This document shows, piece by piece, positions 11,255 through 22,964 of a DNA stretch of 64,000 bases. Every line of letters begins with the position of its first letter. Position 1 is the first letter of the stretch. The stretch lies in NCBI GenBank assembly GCA_000442125.1, contig KE546984.1, positions 248,001 through 312,000 on the forward strand, in the 5' to 3' direction. The translations under genes were made by a program, and so were the position numbers. This stretch comes from Opeltia flavorubescens. Its lineage: Eukaryota > Ascomycota > Lecanoromycetes > Teloschistales > Teloschistaceae. Below the pieces are notes generated by a model. The model saw only the letters and a program-made list of their open reading frames with translations. It was not told the DNA's origin and did no database searches.

Positions 11255-13423
11255 TTATACCAAGTTCACTAGCATTCTCCTCATACCCTCATGCTGAAAA
11301 GCTTCCCCATGCATGATCCCATGGATATACGACTCCCCCACCAGCTTCCACACCCCCGGTTCTTTCGGTCTTAGAATGAACGGCACCTTTCCCCCAGACA
11401 AGAGAAACACTTCGTCCCCCGGCCTCACCGATAGCGGTGCTGCTCCTATAAACCCTTTTCTGGTTGTTACAAGCCGCTTCGAAACAAATATAATGCTTAA
11501 TTGTCTTGAAAATGGTAGAGCTCTGGCTTCAGCTGTGAGTGTCTCTTGTAGCATGGTATTTGCGCTGTCAAGCTGCGAGGCGGGGATGCCTTCCTCGCTA
11601 TTTTCTAGGCTCCTGAACCGACGGATCTCCGCGTAGATGTTCTTCCTTTCGGTAATTTCGGACAACGAGGGGATCGTCCTAGCGGCATCAGGTGTTGAAG
11701 CTGCGAGCCGTGATAATGGTTCGAATAGCGTAGAATCGTTCTCTCCTGCATTGGGTGATTTCCGCGGATCTAGCATTGCCATAGAGCAGAACATGAGCAT
11801 ATGCTCGTGAAATGCATCGACCGTGTGTGCGGGAGCTGGACACTGATCATGCGCCTGATCCGCAATGAGAGTGCGCCAAAGCGCCTCTGCGCGGTCCTGT
11901 CCGTTGTGGTATTTGCTAGGGAGGGCTAGGAGCATCTTCGCGCATTTGGTAAAGGGTACTTTGCCCGCGCCGAGCTCGAAGTCGCTTTCCCCGATAGCAA
12001 TAATCGTGTCAAAGCGAAAGGCCTCAAGAATTAGGATTTTGGGGTCCAGACTGGTTAAAATATGACACGTTGAATTTGGGAAAGCGTCGTAGTAGTTACC
12101 GGAACCGGTTCTTGGAAGACCAATTGATGCATCTACGCTGAAGTTAGGGACCCATGACGGAAGGGAGGAGCAGCTATCATCAGGTCGATCTTCGACATTG
12201 GAGAGCAGTAGGAGCGTTCTCGAATTCTGCAATATCGCTCTGGAGTGATCATTGTACGCTTCTTCGACGCTCTTATGATATCCTGGAAATACTAACGGAT
12301 TGGAAATATTCATCTGTTTGGCAAAGCGGTCAACAATACCATACATCGCATATACATGATCTCGAATGTCGGTGGCTTTCCGACATCGCATACTATACAA
12401 AAGAGCATCAAGCTCAGCCATGAGCAAATCGTTTGGACGATTCCCAGCAGATAATCGTTCAAGATATTCTCGCTGTAACGGTTCATAGGGACCACCATGA
12501 GCGATGTGGTGTCTGTATACCATGGTAGAGCGGATCATCCTCCCTGGGATCTGTTGGATTCTTGATGGGTCTTGAAAGCGCGTCAGTCGCATGTCCCAAT
12601 CAGATAATTCCAGGAATTCCAACAACTTCTCCAGTTTATCCCAGTCCACATATGTAGAGCCACAGACTGCCTGTATATTTTGAGCGAGAACAATCTCCTG
12701 GAACGTCCACGCACGCTTGAACCATGCTCGTTCCAGAAAGCTGGCTAGGCCATCAAATATGTCCTGAGGAATCATTGGTTCGCCAATCCTATCGTAAAGT
12801 CCCGGGTCGATAAAGCTATAGGAGAAGTCTCGATCCTTGCCTTCTTCACGCTCCATCAAACTTTCTATTTTTGGTAGGAACTTCTCCAGGAAGACAATGG
12901 CAACTTTGGAGTTCCAATCTTCCTCTCCAAGCCATACCAAAACTCTTTCAGCAGTGGCATAGATGTCGCCCATGATTGCAACCTGTGCACTGCGCTCTTC
13001 CGTGTCGCTTTGGTTTATGCAGGTTGCATCGATCCAAATATCTCCATATATACCCATCTCGGAGAAATACCGAAGTGCGGTATTTAGATTCTGTCCGATG
13101 GGGATACTTTGACCATCTTTGAGCACCAGCCGCGATATTTGGTTTGGCCACTTCTTTTCCGCATGGTCTTCGTCGGACAGTGGATTTCCCCATGTGTAGG
13201 AAAGCGCGGTATATGGAGGATTTTCATCTAGATCTATGGTAATTAGATCATAGCATGGAGGCAGATTGTTGTTCCCTGTGGCTATGATCTGTAGAAGTCT
13301 GATATGATGCGGAGAGCTGAGCGGTTGATACCCGAAATCCCGTGTCGTTTGATGATTGTTCTCAGACATGATTGTTCGCGCTTTGCCCCATGACTTTTCG
13401 ACAAGCCGCGAAGAGGTCCTCAT
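11255..13423 (-). CDS. HET-domain (heterokaryon incompatibility-type) protein
   Basis: Uninterrupted frame of 722 residues. HET domains belong to fungal allorecognition and cell-death proteins; most family members have no assigned partner. The N-terminal third holds the diagnostic blocks in order: IRLLQI (about 41), YTALSYTWGN (71-80), LNTALRYF (113-120), IWIDATCINQ (129-138), QVAIMGDIY and VLVWLGEE. The C-terminal part is the usual HET-gene extension, ending in a block with GAAPLSVRPGDEVFLLSGG and VGESYIHGIMHGEAF. No NACHT, WD or ankyrin domain is seen. A second Met at residue 19 is an alternative start. It lies between a decayed gene and RPF2, just outside the biosynthetic genes, so a role in the cluster is not implied. 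Confidence 0.9.
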   Translation of the reverse strand: MRTSSRLVEKSWGKARTIMSENNHQTTRDFGYQPLSSPHHIRLLQIIATGNNNLPPCYDLITIDLDENPPYTALSYTWGNPLSDEDHAEKKWPNQISRLVLKDGQSIPIGQNLNTALRYFSEMGIYGDIWIDATCINQSDTEERSAQVAIMGDIYATAERVLVWLGEEDWNSKVAIVFLEKFLPKIESLMEREEGKDRDFSYSFIDPGLYDRIGEPMIPQDIFDGLASFLERAWFKRAWTFQEIVLAQNIQAVCGSTYVDWDKLEKLLEFLELSDWDMRLTRFQDPSRIQQIPGRMIRSTMVYRHHIAHGGPYEPLQREYLERLSAGNRPNDLLMAELDALLYSMRCRKATDIRDHVYAMYGIVDRFAKQMNISNPLVFPGYHKSVEEAYNDHSRAILQNSRTLLLLSNVEDRPDDSCSSLPSWVPNFSVDASIGLPRTGSGNYYDAFPNSTCHILTSLDPKILILEAFRFDTIIAIGESDFELGAGKVPFTKCAKMLLALPSKYHNGQDRAEALWRTLIADQAHDQCPAPAHTVDAFHEHMLMFCSMAMLDPRKSPNAGENDSTLFEPLSRLAASTPDAARTIPSLSEITERKNIYAEIRRFRSLENSEEGIPASQLDSANTMLQETLTAEARALPFSRQLSIIFVSKRLVTTRKGFIGAAPLSVRPGDEVFLLSGGKVPFILRPKEPGVWKLVGESYIHGIMHGEAFQHEGMRRMLVNLV

Positions 13424-14002
13424 AATCTCGGCCTCAATGTCTCACTCCACCAAATCCGGGACTCCTCGACATTCAAAAGAATAGCTATAGCTAGCGATGA
13501 TGCTCATCCTGACGTAGTGAACTTGCTCGTCACTTGGGTACGTGCCCAGTACTCCAGCGCTCGTGAAGTCGAGACCACGGTAGTACAAAAGCATGAGTTG
13601 GAGGTCCAGGATCTCGGATGAAACAATAAATGAGATTCATATGTGTGTACTTTTGAAGACATTATAATTTCTCGTACAGTTTTAATCCACACTCGCAAAG
13701 TGAAGGAAATATACTTCACAGAAAATCACTAGGCCATCCAGGATCGATAATCATCTCAAACTATTCTCTTACCCTTTGGCGTAAGTAGTAGCTCTTCCTC
13801 TTTACGCCAGGATGTAAGTCATGCTGGCACAAGCATTTAATAGAGACCCCGAAGTACCATTTTTATTATTGACTGGGACCCTCGGGATGTCCTCAATTAT
13901 CGCCAAGCCCGCCAAGGCTAGGCTAGTGTATCGATAAGAATGGTCTGGTAAATTTATTATTCCAACAATGCGCACAATAAGAACCTCCATTAGCTTCTCA
14001 AT
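13424..14002. other. Divergent intergenic region, HET gene / RPF2
   Basis: Upstream sequence of two divergently transcribed genes. No specific site identified. Confidence 0.5.
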
Positions 14003-15103
14003 ATGTTACGGCAAATGTGAGCAACTACGACAATAACTGGCTAAAAGTCTAAGCTGATCGCAAATATAGTAAGCCAAAAACAGCGCGGTCGAAACGAGAG
14101 CTCGCAAAGCGAGAACCTCTTGCCCATGAGAATACGAAAACGGTCCTCATACTTCGAGGCTCTACCTGCTCTTCTCTAGTCCAGGACCTTCTCGCCGACG
14201 TCAATGCGTTAAAACGACCCTTCAGCATCCGTTTCACCAAAAAGAACGATATCCACCCATTCGAAGATGCTTCGAGTCTGGAGTTCTTCTCGCAAAAGAA
14301 TGATACGTCGCTGCTGCTTTTCGGCAGTCATAGCAAGAAACGGCCGCATTGTATGACATGGATACGATGTTTTGGTGGCCAAGTGTTGGATATGCTGGAA
14401 CTCTACGTGGTCAAGGATACGGTGCGAACGCTCAGTCAATTCAAGTGCGAAAAATGCAAGGTCGGACTTAAACCTCTCCTCAGCTTCTCGGGAACCCAGT
14501 TCGAAAGCCCAGTGGCCAATCAATACACACTTGCCAAAAGTATCTTCACTGATTTCTTCCGCGGCGGGGAGTCATCGAACGTGGACGTGGAAGGTTTACA
14601 ATTGATGATCAATTTCGCCGCTGGCGAAGATCCTCAGGACGGTTCACCAGCCAAAATCCAAATGAGATGCTGGAGAATCATCACAAAGCGCAGCGGCCAA
14701 AGAGTTCCCAGGGTTGAGGTTGAGGAGATGGGCCCTCGGATAGATTTCACGGTTGGGCGGACTAAAGAGGCAGAGGCAAGCATGTGGAAGGAAGCGATGA
14801 AGAAACCAAAAGGAACAGAGGTATGCTTTCCTAAGCCTTGCACGGCAACGAGCTATACTGATCCACGTAATATAGCCTAAATCTAAGAAGAATATCGAGA
14901 CAGATATAGTTGGAGATAAGATTGGAAGAATTCATCTGGGGAAGCAAGATTTGACTGAACTACAAACCCGGAAGATGAAGGGTCTTAAACGGGGCCGAGA
15001 AGCTGATACTGAAGAGGTGCCTGACAACGTCTCGATCATTGATGAAGAAAACGTCGACGTTGCGAATGATGGTGAGGAAACAAAGAGGCAACGCATTGCA
15101 TGA
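14003..15103 (+). CDS. RPF2: Ribosome production factor 2 (Brix-domain protein)
   Basis: Nucleolar 60S assembly factor; with Rrs1 it recruits the 5S RNP to pre-60S particles. Exons 14003-14016, 14070-14820 and 14876-15103 total 993 nt, 330 residues. The tiny first exon encodes MLRQ plus two bases; joined across a 53-bp intron (GTGAGC...AG) it gives MLRQIKPKTARSKRELAKRE, the conserved RPF2 N-terminus. Brix blocks follow: SIRFTKKNDIHPFEDASSLE, LLFGSHSKKRPH, LDMLEL, FFRGGE, VDVEGLQ and RVEVEEMGPRIDFTVGR. The third exon is Lys/Glu-rich with KMKGLKRGREAD. The micro-exon start is my reconstruction and agrees with both frame and family. Confidence 0.93.
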
Positions 15104-15647
15104 TTGCTGTGCGACGTTATGATACCCTTCCGGTAAGCGAGGCGTCTCGGAGCTATATCGTGTTGTTTCTCGAGATCATGACTTTCCTACATCCCTCTGC
15201 TATTCGATGATGCGAAGTACAGTAAATCTGCCCAAGATATTAAGACGAGTCATGACCGCTTGCTATTTCGTTCATATTCTTCTTGGGGGATCAGATTAGG
15301 GTGGGGGGTATTTGAAAGAGTCGATCGAGCTGCAAAGTAATTAGATTAAATCGGAAGCATCATGACATACATTACCCGGGTGATCACGTCGACGACCGGA
15401 GCCGACTGGCCAGCCTACTGGCTACAGATAATAAAAAGAGTGACCATGCTAGTCGGAGTCAGATATCCGATAAACGGTTCAGTTGGTCCAGAAGGGTCGA
15501 TATCAAGAGTGGACCCAGAGTAAGAATAATCAGGCAACCAATGACGTGGGCTACGATACAATTTCTACGTGAGGAGCATGAGCAGCATATTTCTTGTTTA
15601 CCCTCTACGTTGGGTTAGCTATACTGGCTTCCCTCAGCCTTTGGATA
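15104..15647. other. Convergent intergenic region, RPF2 / aldo-keto reductase
   Basis: Only 3' flanks of two convergent genes. It is the likely left boundary between housekeeping sequence and the biosynthetic cluster. Nothing else recognised. Confidence 0.5.
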
Positions 15648-16976
15648 CTAGGAGTGTCCACTGATATCCCTCGCAACGTACGGTTCTTCAAGATACTTCT
15701 CCTCTTCCTCCGTCAACTCTTTCCCTCGAGCAGCCAACGCATCATCAATCCTCTCCACGCTGCTAATCCCCACAATCGGACTCGCCACCCTCTTATTCAA
15801 CCACGCCAAAGCAACTGTACTCATCTTCCACCCTTTCTTCTCTGCTATTTCCTGTACCCGCTCGATAATCGCTTGATCGCTTTCGGTGTATCCTGTCGTC
15901 AGAAAGGCTTTCATCTTTTGCTCTTCTGAAGAGCGGACAGAGCTGGGGGTGGATGATGGAGGTCGTGCGAGGTGTCCTCTGCTGAGTGGAGACCAGGGGA
16001 TTATACCAACGCCTGTGTTATTGCAGAATCTGTTCATTTCACGCTCTTCTTCTCGGTAGAGGANGTTGTAGTGGTTTTGCATGCTGATGAATTTCGTCCA
16101 GTGGTTCTTCTCGGCGAGGAATTGCATCGTCGCGAATTGGTATGTCTGTTGAAAACAGGGTAAGTATTGTCAGCCCTTTTCTTAGATCATAGCTTCATGT
16201 TGCTCATTTCCTTTCTTTGGTTCTGTGTGTATTCTGTTGTCTACTCACCCACATGCTCGACGCTCCGATGTAGCGTACTTTACCCGCCTTCACAAGGTCA
16301 TGCAATGCTTCCATCGTTTCCTCAATGGGCGTCCTGTCGTCAAAGCGATGGATCTGGAGTAAATCGATGTATCCGGTGTCCAAACGCTTGAGGCTCGCAT
16401 CCACTGCCGAGAAAATAGCTTTCCGCGAAAGTCCACCTTGGTTCACGAAATCTTTACTATCACCACACTTCTCCCTGTACATCCAAGCGCGAGAGCCAGG
16501 AGATTCGCCAACCCAGTTGAAGCATTTGGTCAGAATGACCAATTTCCCACGCGGGATCTGGAACTTCTTGATCGCCTGCAAAAAAGATCAAGATCAGGAT
16601 TAAAGAAGCAAAAGCCAGCAACCCGTTTATGGGAAGCAGAGGAGGAGAAATCCGATTCAGTCCATGGATACTCCCCATGTTTCCTGAGGATGGAAACGTG
16701 AACCTTCTCAAGACATACCTCACCAATGATCTCCTCGCTAACGCCATTGCTATACACATTCGCCGTGTCCCACGTATTGACGCCGCGATCGTACGCTGCT
16801 TTCAGGATACGAAGCGCTTCTTCTCTCTCTACGACCCACGGCTGCCAATCCTTGTGACCAAGCGACATAGCACCCAAGATCGGTACAGAAACATGCAACC
16901 CGCTTTTCCCAAGGCGCACATATCTGGCCTTGGTTTCACTGATGGACCTGAGAACTGGATCATTTGTGTTGGCCAT
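15648..16976 (-). CDS. Aldo-keto reductase (aryl-alcohol dehydrogenase type)
   Basis: NADPH-dependent carbonyl reductase of the fungal group that includes aryl-alcohol dehydrogenases and aflatoxin-pathway NorB-like enzymes. Exons on the minus strand are 16976-16719, 16575-16249 and 16145-15648 (1083 nt, 360 residues). Catalytic residues are in place: Asp in [12 protein letters not shown], Tyr in the same block, Lys in LVILTKCF and His in [22 protein letters not shown] and the C-terminal [12 protein letters not shown] cofactor region are present. An N at 16064 makes one residue unknown (HYNxLYREEE). It is the leftmost candidate tailoring gene. A role reducing a ketone or aldehyde of the polyketide is inferred from position only. 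Confidence 0.9.
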
Positions 16977-18038
16977 ATTCTATTCTTTCCAATGGTTCAA
17001 GGGGCAAAAACTCGGTTCATATTCGATACCCGCGATCGAGGAGTATAAATTACTGGAGGACAGGAGGGCGGGATACGTGGCATCGGTGGGAACACGGGCC
17101 CTCCCTCTGTCACGCCAGCTTCACCATGCGATCATATCGTGCTAGGTCCACCGTCGTCGAAGGGCACTCTCTGCTTGTGCCTGGACACATGTTTGCCACA
17201 CCAGTCTCGGGCTCCGGGGGCCTACTATATCCCTCAAAAATTGCCACTGGAAAGCTTGGCACACTCAAAATGCAAATGCTTTGTCCCTGATTTGGATTCT
17301 TGGCTGGGATGCCGAAGGTGCGTTGTATTTACCTCTTTGGGTCCAGGATGATCGGAGGGATTCCTTTCCGGCGTCAACGGCTTCGGAATTCAGCTTTCCC
17401 GACCAAATCATACATGACTATTGGCGTTTCTGCTCGGTGATCTCCGTTTACAAGCGGCTACGCACATGGAACCTACCTTGACAGCACATAGAAGGATTGA
17501 CAGGAACTTTCGGTCCGCGGAGTGTACAGCTGTTCGACGAATCAACGTCCACTATCTTGGCAGAAGCCTTGACTCCGACGCGTATTTCTGAGTCATGGCG
17601 ATACATCGAGGTCTCGCATCGAGTTTCCAGAGAAAAGAAAATACTCAAGCGGCCAGCCTCAAAAACTATGAGTATCACGGTGCTTGTGGGACCTTGAATA
17701 TGTAAGTATGAGAGTCTATCTGTTCGAATTCAGGCGCTTTGGGTGGCGTGAAAACTCAAGAATATGGAGAAAGAAACGGAGACGGAAACAAAAAACCACG
17801 TGGACTGGAGAGTTTACATGAGGAGTGGTGTGGCTCGATTGTGAGGGGTCCTGGATCCAATTTCCCTGTTTGTAGACGTGGATGGACATATGCCAGCGAG
17901 CATCCTTCTTACCGATTTGGTCGGCTCCTTTTCCAAGGAACAAAAACAAGAAACTGAGCAAGCTGCTTTAGAAAATAAACAGCTTCAAGCACTATATGAA
18001 TGCCAAACTTTCCGATGTGTCGATGGGAGAGCTATGGA
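16977..18038. other. Intergenic, nothing recognised
   Basis: Upstream region of the aldo-keto reductase and downstream region of the iron-type dehydrogenase. Short open frames here have no family character. Confidence 0.5.
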
Positions 18039-19241
18039 CTAAAATAAAGATTCCACAAGTCTCGTAACTTCACTACGAGTCCCTTCATCCGCATCACCAC
18101 CACAAGCTCTACCCACGATAACCCCAATCTCGTCCCGACTGATACCTCTATCCGACAGCGTCCCCGGACTCACACCCAGCTCATCAACCAACCTAATAAT
18201 CCGATCGCCCACCTCGCAAGCATCTTTCACAACGTCCCCTGATGACGCTGTACCGACAGCAGGCACAAGTCGTGCAATCTGTTCCGCATCATCCTTCGAA
18301 GCCATCGCTTTCGTCTTCACAACCTTCCCAAGAGTAAAACACGACGTAACACCATGCGGAATCCCATACGGACTCCCCATCGCATGGCCCAAGGCATGTG
18401 ATAGCCCCATCCCACCTTTCAGATTCCCGCCCTTGAGTCCCGAGCTCAGAAACGCGGCTAATTGCAACTTCGTCGTCACATCAAAATCCCTCGTCTGAGC
18501 ATCGTCGTCCTGCGCAGCCGCTTTCGGAAGATTCTCAAACAACTCCCTCGCCGCTGCCAGCGCCTGAAACTTCCATATCTCACTCGCATACCCATGATAA
18601 AAACACTCCACAGCATGATCCAGCGCTCGGATCCCCGTTGTCAACCACAGTTCCCTCGGCGTGAAAGACGCGAAGTACGGATCGTAGAAGATCGATGTGA
18701 CGGCCATTTCAGGGGCCATGAATCCAGTTTTTGTCCCGTCAGGTTTCGTGTATCCGCCTCCGGGGGTACATTCAGCTGCACTCAACGTTGTGGGGATGGA
18801 GATGTGCGTGAGCCATTTCCCTCTCCGTTCTGAGACGCGGTAGGAGAGAGTTTTCGCGGAGTCGATTGGCGAGCCACCGCCTAGAGAAATAATTGTATCA
18901 ATTTCATCATCATGACTAATTTTCTCCAGAATGGTAGATAAAGCGGCATCAATATCCGCAGATGGACCATGTTGACGTATACCCGAGAATGTAGCTGCGT
19001 GATGCTTTTTTCCTAGAAGAGATTCTAGCTCCTTGACCAGGGGCGTTTTTGTGAAGAGGGAGTGCCCGGTTATGATTAAGACTTTGGAGGTGGGGGTGGG
19101 TAGGGTGGAGAGGAGGTGTTTGGTTACGCAATCGAAACCGTAGAAGAGGTGTTTTAGCTGGATGTTTGGGGACCAGAGGCCGGAGAGGGGGATGTTGGAT
19201 GAGGGGATGGGTGGTTTGGGGGAGGAGGTGCCGTTTTGCAT
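18039..19241 (-). CDS. Iron-containing alcohol dehydrogenase (maleylacetate reductase-like)
   Basis: Member of the Fe-ADH / dehydroquinate synthase-like superfamily, which reduces ketones or aldehydes with NAD(P)H using a divalent metal. From the ATG at 19241 it has 400 residues. The nucleotide-binding loop is SLGGGSPIDSAKTL. Metal-site histidines are in RALDHAVE and GLSHALGHAMGSPYGIPHG. The frame remains open to another ATG at 19322, but the extra 27 residues are hydrophobic and unlike the family; an undetected 5' intron is also possible. It sits among tailoring genes and faces the same way as its neighbour reductase. Substrate unknown. Confidence 0.88.
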   Translation of the reverse strand: MQNGTSSPKPPIPSSNIPLSGLWSPNIQLKHLFYGFDCVTKHLLSTLPTPTSKVLIITGHSLFTKTPLVKELESLLGKKHHAATFSGIRQHGPSADIDAALSTILEKISHDDEIDTIISLGGGSPIDSAKTLSYRVSERRGKWLTHISIPTTLSAAECTPGGGYTKPDGTKTGFMAPEMAVTSIFYDPYFASFTPRELWLTTGIRALDHAVECFYHGYASEIWKFQALAAARELFENLPKAAAQDDDAQTRDFDVTTKLQLAAFLSSGLKGGNLKGGMGLSHALGHAMGSPYGIPHGVTSCFTLGKVVKTKAMASKDDAEQIARLVPAVGTASSGDVVKDACEVGDRIIRLVDELGVSPGTLSDRGISRDEIGVIVGRACGGDADEGTRSEVTRLVESLF

Positions 19242-19666
19242 GATGGTCGTGACTAACGCTAATTGACACCAGTCAAGGAAGGCAAGGAATGGCACAGTGG
19301 GAGGAAAATAATGCAGATGCAACGATCTGTGCGAGATACAGCTAGATGTGTTAATGAAACGATGTACCGACTCTTCGGAGCGTACGAGTCCGAGACATTA
19401 TTTCTCGACGGAACCCGGAATGCGAAGAGAGACAATGAGGTAGCTGAGTCTTCAAACATCATGCTACCGCACATTTCACGACGCTTACTTGCGAAGGCAC
19501 TATAAAAAACAAAAAAGAACACTAATTACAAGTTGCTTTGTACATTGAAAGCTATACTTATTAAACTAATCAAGACTGACAAATTCAGCAGCAGGGATGC
19601 CTCCAGGAGACTACCTAGAGATTACAACTTGCCCACATACTTGACTAAATCACCAACTTTTCCCCT
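19242..19666. other. Intergenic
   Basis: Promoter side of the iron-type dehydrogenase and 3' side of the FAD oxidoreductase. Nothing specific seen. Confidence 0.5.
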
Positions 19667-21166
19667 CTAGTAGCGACGCTTACATAGTCCTACCCCTGGC
19701 GCGAGCTTGTTCGCCTTGATACCCTCGTTGATGCTCGGCAATAGATGTTGCGTGAAATTCCACAAACTGCTCGACCCGGACGCATCCAATGCATTCCCCG
19801 TATAATGCATCCCTCGATAACTCTGCAACGCGTTCAACTTGTCGTAAAACCCGTCCGCTACCGCTTCCTTGGAAACTTGCTGTTTAAATGGAGTATGGCT
19901 TGAGAAGGCTAGGAAGCGCGGAATCGTAGACTTCTGACCGGAGAGGATTTGGATACTCTCTGTGATTTTTGCTTTGACTTCTTTTTCGGGTAAATCTGTC
20001 ATAGCGCCGTAGAACGCAAAGAATGTGCTGGGGGACTTTGTGGCTCCGATGCGGAATGTATATGGTTCGATGGGGATGTTGTACAGTGTGTTATTATCCG
20101 CGTTTTCGTAGACGTAGCCTGGTTTTAGGCCTGTGTCTGTTACGAGGGCTGTGTACCATGCTGTGTAGTAGATTTGCGAGAAGAGGTCTTGTTCCCGCTT
20201 GTCGAGATCGAAAGGGGTGAGGTTATCGAGGACGATTGGGGCGCTGAAGAGCACCTGGGATGCTAGGATTAGTTTTTTGGTTGTGGGGGTTTGGACGACG
20301 AAGGAAATGAGGCCGTCGTCGGAACGCTTTCCGGCGACGACTTGGGATGAGAGGAGAGCGTTGCTGCCGAATTCTTGCTCGGCTTTTCCGAATAATTCGG
20401 AGTTGTTCCGAGTCCATACAGCGGCACCGTGACCGCCGAGTAACGGGGATGAGGCTGTGTTACAACCCAAGAAAGCATAGACTGTAAGTTGATCGAGGAG
20501 ATTATTGGCTGGACTGGTGAAACTCCAGATCGAGTATGCAATGTTCTCGAGGGAGTATTTCTTGATGAACTCTCGAAATGGAAGCAGTACATCTGCAGGT
20601 ACAGGAGAGGGTAGATCCAAGCCGAGTGCCGGATCTGGATAATACTTATCCGTCAACTCGGCGTATTTAGTGAGATCGGCCTCCCTGAAGGCGGTCGTCA
20701 CGGGCAGACCAGTCTTGAAGTCTACAACAAGCTGGCCGTTTCCCGCGCCCAATGGGATGAGCGGAATATTGAAGCGAGAGAAAAATGCTTGGGTGATAGT
20801 GTCATTTTCATACGCTTGTACTCCGTAATCCAGTGCGAGACCGGTAGTCGGATCATTATACTGCAATAGACAAAGCCCAAGTTAACGGTTACTGGGAAAA
20901 CAAATACAGGGGACCTTCCTTCCACTCACGGTATTCACATGTCCGCCAAAATGGGGTTGCTTCTCCACAACCACGACGCTTCTACCCATATCCTTCAATG
21001 CAATGGCTCCGTATGTGCCGGAAGCTCCGCCACCAATCACCACGACGTCTCGTACCAAGACATTTTCCTTTGCATACGAGCAGGGGTTGAATTGCGTGGA
21101 ATCCTGGCCCAACGATAAGGGCGCTGCAGCCAAGACGACGCATAAAAGAGCGTGGAAACGATACAT
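19667..21166 (-). CDS. Secretory FAD-dependent oxidoreductase (amine-oxidase / cyclopiazonate-dehydrogenase type)
   Basis: Flavoprotein of the NAD(P)-binding_8/amino-oxidase superfamily, a type often found in fungal metabolite clusters. Exons 21166-20930 and 20860-19667 give 476 residues. The N-terminus MYRFHALLCVVLAAAPLSLG is a clear signal peptide, so the enzyme should enter the secretory route, to a vesicle, the vacuole or outside. It is followed by the FAD fold VVVIGGGASGTYGAIAL, the ribose-binding Glu in VVVVEKQ and HFGGHVNT. The exon join gives GGHVNT-YNDPTTG in frame. The C-terminal half has no obvious second domain. Oxidation of a cluster product outside the cytosol is an inference from the signal peptide and location. 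Confidence 0.85.
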
Positions 21167-22363
21167 GCTGCTTGCTTGCTTCCAACCAGATCAAAGAGCG
21201 AATCAATTATACAGGAAAATACATTGCATGCAGATTGATGATATATGCAGCAAGGAAAAACATCGCTGCCACGTGCTGACCGACACCTATATAAGGACTG
21301 CCTGGCCCGGCTTCCGCAATCTTCCACATCTTGCGATGCTGATGGCCCAGTTGGGTAATTCTTTTGGCTGTAATGGAGATAGGCAAAGCCTACTCATTGG
21401 GTAATACTGAACATTCGACTTGTCCAATAGCAAGCCACAAAAACGAGTGTTGCCTGAACATCCCATTTGTTCGGAAGCCGGAAGCCGGGCTCCGTCATCC
21501 TGTCAACGACACCGATTTATTAAAGAAGATCAGCGGTGACCGCGTACAATAGCATGTATCCAGTTAGTAGACTTTTATTTGTCCTGGCCATCACGGATCC
21601 CGGTTCAGGGTCCATTCAGCCTCACTGGATGCCTTCCCGTGCAGAAGCAGACCGGGATATTCTTACACATCAGTGAAGATCCGTGCTTACCCTTGGTAGG
21701 TACACGGGTACCCAGGATTCATTCGTTCTGCTGGGGCAGGTGGGCCCTAATTATGTGCATTGTTCCTGCGTCTACCATCCTCATGACGTGCTTACAAGTT
21801 CCTTTGTCAAAGAGCTGGATGTCAAACGGTAGGCGCCAACTGCATGGCAATTATGAAGGCCGAATGCCGATTTTCACGTCACTTTGCACGGATGATTGTG
21901 TGTGAGAGTGAGTGTTTGAATGTGTAGAAAAACTTTTGAGATGAAATAGTGGTACACAACATGGAGAATTCCTCTCGAGTAACAAAGCAGCCGAGGAAAG
22001 ACCGGACCTAAGCCTCATTCAGGCATTTGCCGCCACTGAAGTCCAAGAAAGTGGCATTAAGTGAACTCGACTGTACCTGGCAACATGCTGTAGACAGCAA
22101 ATGGACTGCAGGTGCAGAAACACCCTCGACCGCATACGCGCAAATTGATACATCAACTGTTCAAATCCTTGAAATGGATGTAATTTTTGTGTCTTCATTC
22201 ATGATCGTAACTAAGGTTTTTCAAACTCATCCTTCTCCAAATAATCTCTCGTTCCCCACTTAACCTCCACCGCTCCTTTTTTTCCAATCCACAGGCTGCC
22301 CCCTTCCCGTCCACCTTCACTCCCCCTCCACCTCCCTCTCCATATCCTCACTCACCATCCACT
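21167..22363. other. Intergenic, nothing recognised
   Basis: Promoter of the FAD oxidoreductase and 3' flank of the EthD gene. Includes a CCGGAAGCCGG-rich patch near 21470-21495 that could be a zinc-cluster regulator site, unproven. No coding region supported. Confidence 0.45.
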
Positions 22364-22964
22364 CTACACGATCTTCCCATCCTTAACATGCCTCTCAAAC
22401 CACCCAAAACTCATCATCGTACTCGGTCCATCCGCAAAGTTAACATGATCCGGATTCACCACACTTAGATAATGCGGATCATCTTTCACCCTGATGTAGT
22501 CCTGCACGTCGCGGAATATGATCTGCACGAAGGCGTCGTAGGGTGCGCGGTTGACGAGGGGGAGGTTGGGGAAGAGGGTGGAGAGGTTGGACATCATTGG
22601 GGAGGTGTTGTGTTGCTATTTTTTGAAATAGGGTTAGGGGGGTTGGTTGGATGGTTGGGAAGGAAAGAGGGAGAGGAGGAAAGGGAAGGGGGGGAAAGAG
22701 GGGGAGGGGGAAAGGGAGAGGGGGGGTGGGGCTTACCATTGTGTAGTCGACGATTTTGTTCTTGACTAGGAGGTCTTTGAGATGGGCTGCGTGTTTTTGG
22801 GAGATGTAGTCGTGGTATTCATCTCTTGAAACGGGGACAGTGTTAGCTCATACAAAATGGTAAGATATATTCTTCTCGGTTTATATGGATACTCACTCGT
22901 CCATCCCAGGCTTACGCTTAGCGCAAATCGTAACAGCAAAGAGTCGCTCTGAAGATGCACCCAT
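22364..22964 (-). CDS. EthD-domain small protein 1 (polyketide dehydratase/decarboxylase type)
   Basis: Three exons (22964-22897, 22824-22737, 22615-22364) encode 135 residues. The fold is the EthD ferredoxin-like alpha/beta barrel. In fungal NR-PKS clusters this family (tpcK, aurZ) acts as a decarboxylase or dehydratase on the released aromatic product. Diagnostic blocks are DEYHDYISQKHAAHLKDLL, an Asp/Tyr-rich VQIIFRDVQDYIRVKDDPHY, NPDHVNF and GWFERHVKDGK. It matches the second EthD gene at 31799 over nearly its whole length and shares its intron before QHNT. The 121-bp second intron is strongly pyrimidine-rich on the coding strand. It shares the cluster with the PKS at 24180, on the same strand. 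Confidence 0.88.
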
